This document shows positions 35,197 to 43,750 of a stretch of 64,000 nucleotides of DNA, in pieces; position 1 is the stretch's first letter; each line of letters begins with the position of its first letter. The notes beneath the pieces were generated by a model. It was not told the DNA's origin, made no database searches, and saw only the letters and a program-made list of their open reading frames with translations. Position numbers and translations under genes: made by a program. Source of the stretch: CAVXUB01 sp963764805 (GTDB taxonomy: Bacteria; Actinomycetota; Acidimicrobiia; Acidimicrobiales; Bog-793); NCBI GenBank assembly GCA_963764805.1, contig CAVXUB010000003.1, positions 62,001 to 126,000 of the forward strand. Direction: 5' to 3'.

Positions 35197-36615
35197 ATGG
35201 ACGTACGCGACAAGCTCTACATCGACGGGGCGTGGGTTCCCTCGACTGGCTCCGACACCGTCGACGTGATCAATTCATCGACCGAGGAGGCGATGGGCCG
35301 CATCCCCCTCGGCACCAAGGAGGACGTCGACAAGGCGGTGGCCGCCGCCAGGGCCGCGTTCGTCGAATGGTCCGGGACGTCGCCCACCGAGCGGGCCAAG
35401 TACATGACGCGGATCGGCGAGGGCCTGCAGGCCCGCATGGCCGAGATCGGCAACGTGGTCGCGCAAGAGGTCGGCATGCCGATCAACCTCTCGATGCTGA
35501 TCCAGGTAGGTCTGCCGATGACCACGTTCATGTCGGTCGCCGACAACATCGAGCAGGTTCCGTGGGAGGAGCAGGTCGGCAATTCGCTCGTCCTGCGTGA
35601 GCCCGTCGGCGTCGTCGGGGCTATCACGCCCTGGAACTATCCCCTCCACCAGATCGCCGCAAAGGTGGCGCCCGCCCTGGCGGCGGGCTGCACGGTCGTG
35701 CTGAAGCCGAGCGAGGTGGCGCCGCTCAACGCCTTCATCCTCGCCGACATCATCCACGACGTCGGGCTGCCGGCAGGCGTGTTCAACCTCGTGTCGGGTG
35801 CCGGCCCGGTCGTCGGTGAGGCGATCGCCGCCCATCCCGACGTGGACATGGTGTCGTTCACGGGCTCGACCCGTGCGGGACGCCGGGTGGCCGAGCTGGC
35901 GGCCGCGAGCGTCAAGCGAGTCACCCTCGAGCTCGGAGGCAAGTCGGCGAGCGTGATCCTTCCCGACGCCAACTTCGAGAAGGCGGTCACGACCACCGTC
36001 CAGGCGTGCTACCTCAACTCGGGCCAGACCTGCTCGGCGCACACGCGGATGCTCGTCCCCCGTGACCGTCTTGCCGAGGCGGAGGAGATCGCCCGCCAGG
36101 CGGCAGAGACCTACACACCAGGCGATCCCTTCGCCGATTCGACGCGGATCGGTCCCCTCGTCTCCGACGTCCAGCGGGAGCGGGTGCGCTCGTACATCCG
36201 CAAGGGCCTCGAGGAGGGGGCCAAGCTCGTCACCGGTGGCGAGGAGGCACCCGAGGGGCTGGAGAGTGGTTACTACGTCCGCCCGACGGTCTTCTCGGAG
36301 GTGCGCCGGGACATGACGATCGCCCAGGAGGAGATCTTCGGGCCCGTGCTCTCGATCCTCCCCTACGACAGCGAGGAGGAGGCGGTGGAGATCGCCAACG
36401 ACACCATCTACGGGTTGGCCGGCGGTGTCTGGGCGGGCGATGCCGAGCATGCCAAGGCGGTCGCCCGGCGGATCAGGACCGGCCAGGTCGACATCAACGG
36501 CGGCAGCTTCAACCCCTTCGCCCCCTTCGGCGGCTACAAGCAGTCGGGCCACGGTCGTGAGCTCGGCAAGTTCGGCATCGACGAGTACCTCGAGATCAAG
36601 TCGCTGCAGCTGTAG
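35197..36615 (+). CDS. NAD-dependent aldehyde dehydrogenase
   Basis: 472 residues from ATG 35197, preceded by AGGAGGGATC, a strong ribosome site that decides against the longer frame. ALDH motifs: ITPWNYPLHQIAAKVAPALA, VSFTGSTRAGR, the base TLELGGKSA and the nucleophile Cys in LNSGQTCSAHTRM, then EEIFGPVLSILPYD. The Asn of PWN, the Glu and the Cys needed for catalysis are all present. The subgroup resembles broad-specificity betaine-aldehyde-like dehydrogenases of actinobacteria. No pathway genes are adjacent, so the substrate is open. Confidence 0.9.
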   Translation: MDVRDKLYIDGAWVPSTGSDTVDVINSSTEEAMGRIPLGTKEDVDKAVAAARAAFVEWSGTSPTERAKYMTRIGEGLQARMAEIGNVVAQEVGMPINLSMLIQVGLPMTTFMSVADNIEQVPWEEQVGNSLVLREPVGVVGAITPWNYPLHQIAAKVAPALAAGCTVVLKPSEVAPLNAFILADIIHDVGLPAGVFNLVSGAGPVVGEAIAAHPDVDMVSFTGSTRAGRRVAELAAASVKRVTLELGGKSASVILPDANFEKAVTTTVQACYLNSGQTCSAHTRMLVPRDRLAEAEEIARQAAETYTPGDPFADSTRIGPLVSDVQRERVRSYIRKGLEEGAKLVTGGEEAPEGLESGYYVRPTVFSEVRRDMTIAQEEIFGPVLSILPYDSEEEAVEIANDTIYGLAGGVWAGDAEHAKAVARRIRTGQVDINGGSFNPFAPFGGYKQSGHGRELGKFGIDEYLEIKSLQL

Positions 36616-36652
36616 TCCCCGAGTCGCCCGCCACGGCGGCCCAGCTCCCGAT

Positions 36653-38005
36653 TCAGCTCCCGAGGGAGAGGATCAGGGCGTCCGGCTTGTAGGTCTGTCC
36701 CGGATTGCCGGATGGAGGTGCCGAGGCCGCCGTGGCGACGCAGACACCGGGCTCGACGCACGCCAGCCCGGCTATCGCTCCCGATTGCCGCGGAAGCGCG
36801 GTCGTGGAGAAGGTCTGGCCGCCGTCCGTCGTGACGACCGCCGCGCCTGCGCTCGCCGCGCTGTGAGGCGCCTGCACGGCGGACGCCCCGCCCAAGGTGC
36901 ATGAGCTGGCCGCAGCGCAGTCGAGAGCGGTGACGGGACCGACGGCCGGCGGAAGGTGCAGCAGCCGCCAGCTGCGCCCGCCGTCGCCGGTCGCCTCCAC
37001 GGCGCCGGGGAACTCCTCTCCTCCGCCTTGGCGCGCCCTCGCGAAACCAGCCACGAAGCACACCGACACGCTCACGCAGCTCACGACCTCGAGCCCCGCC
37101 ACGGCCGGCAGAGCCGGTCGCACCAGCCAGCCGGCGCCGCTCGACGTGGCCACCACCGGCCTCTGGGTACCGGTCAGCCAGCCGGCGACCGAACACTCAC
37201 CCGCAGCCACACAAGAGACCGAGACGATGCCGGCCAGCCCCGGCGGTCCCGCAGCGGCAGCCCAGTCACGGCCGCTGTCGTCGCTTGCCAGCACCACTGC
37301 GTGCCCCGCCGCCTGACCGACCGCCATGCACCAGCCGGAGCGGAGGCACGAGACCCCCGAGAGCCCGCTCACGGCAACCGCCAGATGGCCGGCGGTCCAG
37401 CTGCGCCCGCCGTCCTCCGACCAGATCACCAGGTTGCTGTCGTCGGGGCCCGCCTGCTCGCCGACCGCCACGCAGAGGGCTTTGTCCGCACACGAGATGG
37501 CGCTCAGGTAGCCGGTGCCCGTGGGCGCCGCTCGGAGACGCCAGGGCGTTCCAGGCACGTCGGCGCCGGTCGCCACGAAGGGGCCGCCGACGGCAACGCA
37601 ACCGGCAGGCGAGCCCGAGTAGCAGGAGATCGAGCCGAGGGCGGGGATCGTGTCGGCCTGCTCGGGTGTGCCGGGCGGGGGGACGAGCGTCGCCAGCTGG
37701 CGCCAGGCCCTGTTGCCTGGATGCCCGGGACGGACCCCGCCCGAGCCTGTCGTCTTCGAGAGTCGGCCGGTACCGGAAGTCGAGTGTGCTCCGGGGCTCG
37801 TGCCGAACGCCACCGCCGCCCAAGCCGCCACCGCCGCACAGATCAGCACGGCGAGCCCGGTCCGCCAGGGGACGCGGCGCGCGCCTCCGCTCGCCGTCCC
37901 GGACGGGAGGCTGCCTGTGCTGTCAGCCGACCTCATTGCCTCGATCCACTGAGACGCCGCCGGAGCCCGTCTCCTTGCGGCGAGATGTTGCTCAGTCGTC
38001 CTCAA
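36653..38005 (-). CDS. Membrane-anchored Asp-box (BNR) beta-propeller protein
   Basis: 450 residues. A cytoplasmic N-terminus precedes one membrane span (TGLAVLICAAVAAWAAVAF, about residues 49-68). The outer part has at least four Asp-box turns (SEDGGRSWTA, SDDSGRDWAA, TGDGGRSWRL, TTDGGQTFST) alternating with Cys pairs such as ISCADKALCVAVG and VSCLRSGWCMAVG. That is a six- or seven-bladed propeller in which each blade may carry a disulfide. This architecture binds or senses; no catalytic residues of sialidases are evident. An in-frame ATG 24 codons in is an alternative start. It is divergent from the YbhN-like gene, with no spacer if the first start is used. Confidence 0.7.
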   Translation of the reverse strand: MRTTEQHLAARRRAPAASQWIEAMRSADSTGSLPSGTASGGARRVPWRTGLAVLICAAVAAWAAVAFGTSPGAHSTSGTGRLSKTTGSGGVRPGHPGNRAWRQLATLVPPPGTPEQADTIPALGSISCYSGSPAGCVAVGGPFVATGADVPGTPWRLRAAPTGTGYLSAISCADKALCVAVGEQAGPDDSNLVIWSEDGGRSWTAGHLAVAVSGLSGVSCLRSGWCMAVGQAAGHAVVLASDDSGRDWAAAAGPPGLAGIVSVSCVAAGECSVAGWLTGTQRPVVATSSGAGWLVRPALPAVAGLEVVSCVSVSVCFVAGFARARQGGGEEFPGAVEATGDGGRSWRLLHLPPAVGPVTALDCAAASSCTLGGASAVQAPHSAASAGAAVVTTDGGQTFSTTALPRQSGAIAGLACVEPGVCVATAASAPPSGNPGQTYKPDALILSLGS

Positions 38006-39393
38006 TGATCGCCGCAGCGGAGCCGTCGCGGGAGGTCGCGGCGGTACGGTGGCGTGTGGACGCGACTCGGGGTGCGGCGAGCGGCGCGGCGACTGGCGGG
38101 GCGACCGGCGCGGCAGCAGACGCGGCGGCAGAAGTCCAGATCGGTCCGATCCCGAGGGCCTGGCGGGAGCGGTTGGCTCGGCTGTGGAAGGTCGGGCGTT
38201 TCGTCGTCGGGATCCTGCTCGGTGCGGTCGCCCTGTGGGCGGTCGACGGCCAACGCGGCGAGATCTCCGGGGCGACGGCGGCGCTCAGCCACCTGCACAT
38301 GCAGTGGCTGGCGATCGGGATCGTCGCCGAGCTGCTGTCGTTCGCCGCCTTCGCCGGGCTGCAGGTGTGGCTGCTGCGGGTCGGCCGGGTGGCGATGCCC
38401 ATGCCTCGGATGTTCGGCATCACCCTCGGCGCCGGGGCGATAGCCAGCTCGATCCCGGGCGGCCCCGTCGTCTCCAGCATGTTCGCCTACCGCCAGTACA
38501 GGCGTGCGGGAGCGGACGAAGCGCTGTCTGCCTGGACTCTGGTAGCCACCCTGACCTGCACGGCGCTCAGCCTGACGGCGCTCGCCACGGCCGGGGTGCT
38601 GCTCGCCGAGCGACAGGGTGCCGCCTTCGACATCATCGGAGTCACGCTCGGCGTGCTGATCGTCGCCGTGCTTGCTTCGGCGATCGTCTGGCAGCGCCGC
38701 CTCGTCGTCTCACTGGTGGCGGGCGTGCTGCGGCTGTCCCAGAGGTACCTGCACTACCCGCGAGCCGACGGCGGGGACGTCGTGGCGGGCCTGCTCCGCC
38801 GGTTGAAGACGGTGCACATGAATCTCGCGGATCTGGCCGGCGCCATCGCCTGGAGCATCTGCAACTGGATCCTCGACTGCGGCTGCCTCGTCTGCTGCTT
38901 CCTCTGCGTCGGCGCTCAGGTTCCCTGGCACGGCCTGCTGCTCGCCTACGGCGCCGCCCAGCTGGCCACGAACCTCCCGATCACGCCCGGCGGCCTCGGG
39001 GTGGCGGAAGGCAGCCTGACCATCGGTCTCGTCGAGTTCGGCGGCGTCCAGTCCTCGACCGTGGCCGCCGTGCTGCTCTACCGGATCATCAGCTTCTGGG
39101 GCTTCCTCCCCGTCGGCTGGTTGAGCTGGGCTGGCGTGACCCTCCGCAACAAGCGTGCAGACCGGCACGCGGACATGATCGGCGACGAGCGCGAGGTGCA
39201 CCTGCACCACCGCGAGGAGTTCCTGCCGGAACAGCCTCACGAGTCGGCGGCGGAGCCGGTGCCAGTGAGCGGCGAGGGGATCGACAACACGGCGGGCAGC
39301 AGCGTGAACAATGGAGCGAGAAGTGGCCTCACCGAAGGCGTCGGGACCAATGCCGGGACTGCTCGAGGTCCAGCAGGTGGGGGAGGAGGGTGA
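38005..39393 (+). CDS. YbhN/lysylphosphatidylglycerol-synthase-type membrane protein
   Basis: 462 residues. About seven or eight hydrophobic segments, for example VGRFVVGILLGAVALWAV, WLAIGIVAELLSFAAFAGLQ and VIVAVLASAIVW. The PF03706-type signatures are SIPGGPVVSSMFAYRQYRRA and LPITPGGLGVAEGSL. Related proteins are the flippase domain of MprF and YbhN, and dolichol-mannose-related membrane proteins. The MprF synthase domain is absent. Starts at 38005 or at an in-frame GTG 38056 are possible, and the first 50 residues are Ala/Gly low complexity. The C-terminus is a hydrophilic Gly/Asn tail. The lipoprotein gene follows after 1 nt. Confidence 0.8.
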   Translation: MIAAAEPSREVAAVRWRVDATRGAASGAATGGATGAAADAAAEVQIGPIPRAWRERLARLWKVGRFVVGILLGAVALWAVDGQRGEISGATAALSHLHMQWLAIGIVAELLSFAAFAGLQVWLLRVGRVAMPMPRMFGITLGAGAIASSIPGGPVVSSMFAYRQYRRAGADEALSAWTLVATLTCTALSLTALATAGVLLAERQGAAFDIIGVTLGVLIVAVLASAIVWQRRLVVSLVAGVLRLSQRYLHYPRADGGDVVAGLLRRLKTVHMNLADLAGAIAWSICNWILDCGCLVCCFLCVGAQVPWHGLLLAYGAAQLATNLPITPGGLGVAEGSLTIGLVEFGGVQSSTVAAVLLYRIISFWGFLPVGWLSWAGVTLRNKRADRHADMIGDEREVHLHHREEFLPEQPHESAAEPVPVSGEGIDNTAGSSVNNGARSGLTEGVGTNAGTARGPAGGGGG

Positions 39394-39394
39394 A

Positions 39395-39874
39395 GTGGAT
39401 CGGCTGATTGGTGGTGCGGTAGCAAGGGCGGTCCTTGCCGTCCTCGTCGTCGCGCTCGCAGCGGTCTTCGCCGGAGGGTGCACCACGGCGCGCAACTCGC
39501 TCGGCCCGAAGGACAGCGCCTGCTTCCGCGTGCTGCCGGAGGCGGAGGCTGCCGTGCACCACAAGGGCAAGTTCTCGGGCGTGCGGCTGACGACGGCGCA
39601 GATCCTGCTCACCGACCTGCGCAAGAAGCCGCATCCGATCGCCCCGATCGTCGAGAAGGCGCTCGTGCAGGAAGCCAAGGACCATCCCAAGTCGAGCCTC
39701 TGCCTGGCGGCCTACAAGGGGAGCTTCGACCCCTCGACGGTGGAGCTCGGATGGTCCCCCACCGGGCAGAAGGGACCGTGGGCCCTGGTGGCGATCCGCC
39801 TGCCCTCAGCCGTCGTCGTAGCAACGATCGTGCTTGAGAAGACGCCGCTGTCGGTGAGCGATCAGACCTTCTGA
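39395..39874 (+). CDS. Small lipoprotein of unknown function
   Basis: 159 residues from GTG 39395, preceded by GGGGGAGGAGGG, immediately after the membrane-protein stop. The signal peptide AVLAVLVVALAAVFAGGC ends in a lipobox with lipidated Cys near residue 29. The mature part has two further Cys (SACFRVLP, SSLCLAAYK) and a central KFSGVRLTTAQILLTDLRKK. No known family is recognised. It is probably exported and linked functionally to the upstream YbhN-like protein. Its 3' end overlaps the typA end by 13 nt, tail to tail. Confidence 0.65.
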   Translation: MDRLIGGAVARAVLAVLVVALAAVFAGGCTTARNSLGPKDSACFRVLPEAEAAVHHKGKFSGVRLTTAQILLTDLRKKPHPIAPIVEKALVQEAKDHPKSSLCLAAYKGSFDPSTVELGWSPTGQKGPWALVAIRLPSAVVVATIVLEKTPLSVSDQTF

Positions 39875-41763
39875 CCGCCGCCATCAGGCCCGGTCACAGT
39901 CTGATCGACGCGCGCCGCTCTCCACTTGGAGCGAAGGACGGCCCGCTGCGACTGGTCGAGCACGACCTTGCGCAGCCTGGCCGCCGCCGGCGTGACCTCC
40001 ACGCATTCGGTCTCATCCGCGTGCTCGAGTGCCTGCTCGAGGGTCAGGCGCCGGGGCGGGGTAGTCCGCACGAGCTCCTCGGAGGTGGAGGACCGCATGT
40101 TGGTCACCTTCCGCTCCTTGGTCGGGTTGACGTCCATGTCCTCGGGACGGGAGCTCTCGCCGACGACCATTCCCTCGTAGACGTCCTCTCCGGGTCCGAC
40201 GAACAGCACTCCGCGCTCGCCCAGGTTGGTGAGGGCGTACGGGGTCGTGGTCCCCTTGCGGTCGGCGATCAGGCTGCCCGAGGTGCGCATGCGGATCTCT
40301 CCGGCCCATGGCTCGTAGGCCTCGAAGGTGTGGTGGAGCTGCGCCGTGCCCCGCGTCTGCGTGAGGACCTCGGTCCGGATGCCGATCAGGCCCCGGGCCG
40401 GCACCACGTACTCCATCCGGACCCATCCCGTGCCGTGGTTCACCACGTGGTCGAGCCTGGCCTTGCGGCGGGCGAGGATCTGCGTGAGGGCGCCCAGATG
40501 CTCCTCGGGGACGTCGACCGACAACCGCTCGAAGGGCTCGTGGATCTTGCCGTCGACCTCGCGTGTCAGCACCTCCGGCTTGCCCACCGTGAGCTCGAAA
40601 CCCTCCCGTCGCATCATCTCCACGAGCACCGCCAGGGCGAGCTCGCCGCGCCCCTGGACCTCGAACGAGTCGGCGCGCTCGGTCGGCAGCACGCGGATCG
40701 AGACGTTGCCGATGATCTCCTGCTCGAGCCGCGAGGCGAGGAGCCGGGCGGTCAGCTTCGACCCTTCGCGGCCGGCGAGCGGGGAGGTGTTGATGCCGAT
40801 CGTCATCGACAGGCTCGGCTCGTCGACCCGCAGCACCGGAAGAGGCCGTGGGTCATCGATGTCGCCGAGGGTCTCGCCGACGGTGATCTCGTCGATGCCT
40901 GCCACGAGGACGATCTCGCCCGCCGTTGCCTGATCCGCGGCGACCCGCTCCAGGCCGTCGGCCACCAGCAGCTCGGCGACCTTTGCCCGTTCGACGCTCC
41001 CGTCGCGCCTGCACCAGGCGACGAGCTCGCCACGGCGGACAGAGCCGTCCGCGATCCGGCAGACCGCCAGCCGACCGAGGTAGGGCGAACCGTCGAGGTT
41101 GGTGACGAGCGCCTGGAAAGGGTGCTCCGGGTCGTAGGAGGGAGCAGGCAGGTGCTCGAACAGCAGGTCGAACAGCGGGTCGAGCCCACGCCCCTCGCCG
41201 GCCGCCTCTGGCGCCGTGGTCCCTGCCGGCTGCTCGAGCGCCATCCATCCCTCGCGGGCCGAGCCGAACACGAACGGGACGTCGAACTGCCTCTCGGGGG
41301 CGTCGAGGTCGAGGAACAGCTCCAGAACCTCGTCGACGACCTCACCGATGCGGGCATCCGGGCGGTCGACCTTGTTGATCACCGGGATCACCGGCAACCC
41401 CATCTCCAACGCCTTGCGCAGCACGAAACGCGTCTGCGGCCGGGGCCCCTCTGCTGCATCCACGAGCAGCATCGCTCCGTCGACCATCGCCAGGCCCCGC
41501 TCGACCTCGCCACCGAAGTCGGCGTGACCGGGGGTGTCGACGATGTTCACCTTGATGCCGCGCCAGCGGACGGCCGCCTGCTTGGCGAGGATCGTGATCC
41601 CCTTCTCGCGCTCGAGGTCCATCGAGTCGAGCACCCTGTCGACGAGCTCGGCGCGCTCGGAGAAGGCCCCCGCCTGCCTGAGCATGGCGTCGACGAGCGT
41701 CGTCTTGCCGTGGTCGACGTGGGCGATGATCGCCACGTTGCGGATGTCGTCCCTGGTCTTCAA
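39862..41763 (-). CDS. typA: Translational GTPase TypA/BipA
   Basis: 633 residues, full length. G1 AHVDHGKT (residues 14-21), switch I EREKGITILAKQAAV, G3 DTPGHADFGGEVER and G4 INKVDRPDAR are intact. The C-terminal TypA-specific region contains GTGWVRMEYVVPARGLIGIR, TRGTAQLHHTFEAYEPWAGE and the ribosome-contacting KERKVTNMRSS. It binds ribosomes and supports growth under stress and cold. The start is TTG 41763, because a stop lies three codons upstream and no ATG or GTG precedes the G1 motif. It is divergent from pafB, with 23 nt between the two starts. Confidence 0.95.
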   Translation of the reverse strand: MKTRDDIRNVAIIAHVDHGKTTLVDAMLRQAGAFSERAELVDRVLDSMDLEREKGITILAKQAAVRWRGIKVNIVDTPGHADFGGEVERGLAMVDGAMLLVDAAEGPRPQTRFVLRKALEMGLPVIPVINKVDRPDARIGEVVDEVLELFLDLDAPERQFDVPFVFGSAREGWMALEQPAGTTAPEAAGEGRGLDPLFDLLFEHLPAPSYDPEHPFQALVTNLDGSPYLGRLAVCRIADGSVRRGELVAWCRRDGSVERAKVAELLVADGLERVAADQATAGEIVLVAGIDEITVGETLGDIDDPRPLPVLRVDEPSLSMTIGINTSPLAGREGSKLTARLLASRLEQEIIGNVSIRVLPTERADSFEVQGRGELALAVLVEMMRREGFELTVGKPEVLTREVDGKIHEPFERLSVDVPEEHLGALTQILARRKARLDHVVNHGTGWVRMEYVVPARGLIGIRTEVLTQTRGTAQLHHTFEAYEPWAGEIRMRTSGSLIADRKGTTTPYALTNLGERGVLFVGPGEDVYEGMVVGESSRPEDMDVNPTKERKVTNMRSSTSEELVRTTPPRRLTLEQALEHADETECVEVTPAAARLRKVVLDQSQRAVLRSKWRAARVDQTVTGPDGGGQKV

Positions 41764-41786
41764 TTCACTCGCTTAGATTGCACTCG

Positions 41787-42743
41787 ATGCCGCAACGCAG
41801 GAGCCGTGACCGACTCGAACGGTTGACGAATCTCGTCCTGGCACTGCTGAACACGCCCCGGCCGATGTCGCTGCGGGAGATCGGCGACAGCGTGGCCGGC
41901 TACCCGAGCGAACCCGCCGCCTTGAGGCAGGCCTTCGAGCGGGACAAGCGATTGCTGCGCGACAGCGGGATACCGATCGAGCTCGAACGCTTGCCCGGCG
42001 GTCCCGACCAGGCCGGATACAGGATTCTACCAGAGCACTACTACCTTCCCGACCTGGAGCTGACGGCGGAGGAGCAGCTGGCGTTGGGTTTCGCGATGGC
42101 AGCGGTGCGGCTGGAGGGCCTCGGGGGGCGGGACGCCCTGGGCAAGCTCGGCTCGCCGGAGGTGCCCGATCTGCCTCCCGTGGCCGTGTTGCCGGCTACC
42201 CCCGCCCTCGGCCCGCTGCAGGAGGCGGTGCGGCGGCGGGCGGTCGTGAGCTTCCACTACGGAGGCAAGGCGCGCCGCGTCGAGCCCTACGGACTCTGCT
42301 TCCGAAACGGCGCCTGGTACCTGGTGGCCAACGACCTCGGGGCGGCAGACGGGGGAGCTCTGCGGACGTTCCGGGCGGACAGGCTCGAGGGCGGCGAGCC
42401 GAAGCTCGGACCGGACGACGCCTTCTGCCCGCCGGCCGATCTCGATCTGGCGGAGTACGTGCGCTACGTGCCCTGGCAGCGCCATGGCGGAGAGAGCGTG
42501 GAGGTGATCGTCGAGGTCGATCCCTACGAGGCGCGAAGCGTCATCGATCTCGTCGGCCCGAAGGCGGTCGAGGACAAGCGTGCCGACGGCACGGTCCGGC
42601 TGCGCTTCCGCGTGGCCGACGAGGAGGGGTTTGCCGCCTGGCTCGTCGGGCTCGGCGACGCGGCAGTCGTCCTGTCGCCGCCCCGCTGCCGCCAGAAGGT
42701 GATCGATCGGTTGCAGGCGATCGTCGCCGGCGGAGGTGCGTGA
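41787..42743 (+). CDS. pafB: WYL-domain transcriptional regulator, PafB-like
   Basis: 318 residues. The N-terminal winged helix (LERLTNLVLALLNTPRPMSL) is followed by the WYL domain (FHYGGKARRVEPYGLCFRNG, WYLVANDLG) and a WCX-like C-terminal domain (VEVIVEVDPYEARSVIDL). PafB with PafC forms the DNA-damage activator of mycobacteria, in which single-stranded nucleic acid contacts the WYL domains. ATG 41787 is taken rather than the TTG three codons earlier. The next gene starts within the stop region (TGATG). It lies beside typA, not in the usual Pup-proteasome locus. Confidence 0.85.
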   Translation: MPQRRSRDRLERLTNLVLALLNTPRPMSLREIGDSVAGYPSEPAALRQAFERDKRLLRDSGIPIELERLPGGPDQAGYRILPEHYYLPDLELTAEEQLALGFAMAAVRLEGLGGRDALGKLGSPEVPDLPPVAVLPATPALGPLQEAVRRRAVVSFHYGGKARRVEPYGLCFRNGAWYLVANDLGAADGGALRTFRADRLEGGEPKLGPDDAFCPPADLDLAEYVRYVPWQRHGGESVEVIVEVDPYEARSVIDLVGPKAVEDKRADGTVRLRFRVADEEGFAAWLVGLGDAAVVLSPPRCRQKVIDRLQAIVAGGGA

Positions 42744-43723
42744 TGCCGGTCGTGGAGGTCCCGGACGCCGGCGGGCAGCCGATCGTCGGCCGGCTCCCGC
42801 GGCTGCTGGCGATGCTGGCATGGCTGGCGGGAGTGCGTGAGGCGCGTATCGCCGATGTGGCGAGGCGTTTCGGGATGTCCGAGGACGAGGTGGTCTCGGA
42901 GCTCGAGCTCGCCGCCTGCTGCGGCCTGCCCCCATACACGCCCGACACCTTGATCGAGCTCATCGTCGACGGCGACCGGGTGTTCGCCGACCACGTGGGG
43001 GACCTCGGCAGGCCGCGGCGGCTGACGCCCGGCGAGGGGTTCGCGGTCGCCGCCGCAGCCAGGGCGATGATGGCTGCCGCCGGTGCCGATCCCGACGGGA
43101 GCCTGGCGAGCGCCCTCGCCAAGCTGGAGGCCGCCCTCGGCGAGGACCGGCTGGTGGTCGACATCGACGCCCCGGAGCACCTGCCCGAACTGCGCTCGGC
43201 GGTGGCGGCGGGAGCGGTCGTGGAGATCGAGTACGCCTCCGCCGGCCGCGGCGAGGTCTCTCGCCGGCAGGTCGACCCCTACCAGGTCGTCCTGCGCGAA
43301 GGGCGGTGGTACCTGGACGGCTGGTGCCACAGGGCGGGCGGGTTGAGGAGGTTCCAGGTCGACAGGGTGCGGTCGGTGCGCGAGACCGGCACCCGGTTCG
43401 AGCGATCGAAGGCGCCGATGCCGGAGCTCGACGATCCGCACGCCTTCGTCGGAGGTGCGGAGGCGGTCAGGACGAGGATCGCGGTCCCCGCGGAGGCGGC
43501 GTGGCTGGCGACTCGTTTCGCCGTCGGCGAGGCCATCGATCTGCGGGACGGTCGCAAGGAGCTGACGGTGATGGTCGGGGGGAGGCGCTGGTTGGAAGGG
43601 CTGATGTTGCGCCTCGGGCCCGGTGCTGAGGTCCTCGACCCGCCCGAGATGCGCCGCATCGCCTCCGCGGGGGCGCGGCGAGCGCTCAAGAGGTATGAAT
43701 TGGGTTCGGAGGCTATGAAATAG
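42743..43723 (+). CDS. pafC: WYL-domain transcriptional regulator, PafC-like
   Basis: 326 residues. Helix-turn-helix part (LAGVREARIADVARRFGMSE, EDEVVSELELAACCGLPPYT), then a WYL domain (VVEIEYASAGRGEVSRRQVD, VLREGRWYLDGWCH, LRRFQVDRVRSV) and the C-terminal WCX-type extension. It forms a pair with the preceding gene: its ATG at 42743 overlaps the previous stop, and GGAGG at 42732-42736 serves as the ribosome site. The heterodimer is expected to activate RecA-independent repair genes. The relaxase gene starts 28 nt downstream. Confidence 0.85.
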   Translation: MPVVEVPDAGGQPIVGRLPRLLAMLAWLAGVREARIADVARRFGMSEDEVVSELELAACCGLPPYTPDTLIELIVDGDRVFADHVGDLGRPRRLTPGEGFAVAAAARAMMAAAGADPDGSLASALAKLEAALGEDRLVVDIDAPEHLPELRSAVAAGAVVEIEYASAGRGEVSRRQVDPYQVVLREGRWYLDGWCHRAGGLRRFQVDRVRSVRETGTRFERSKAPMPELDDPHAFVGGAEAVRTRIAVPAEAAWLATRFAVGEAIDLRDGRKELTVMVGGRRWLEGLMLRLGPGAEVLDPPEMRRIASAGARRALKRYELGSEAMK

Positions 43724-43750
43724 GTTCAGACGGCATTATCTTCCTTCGTC

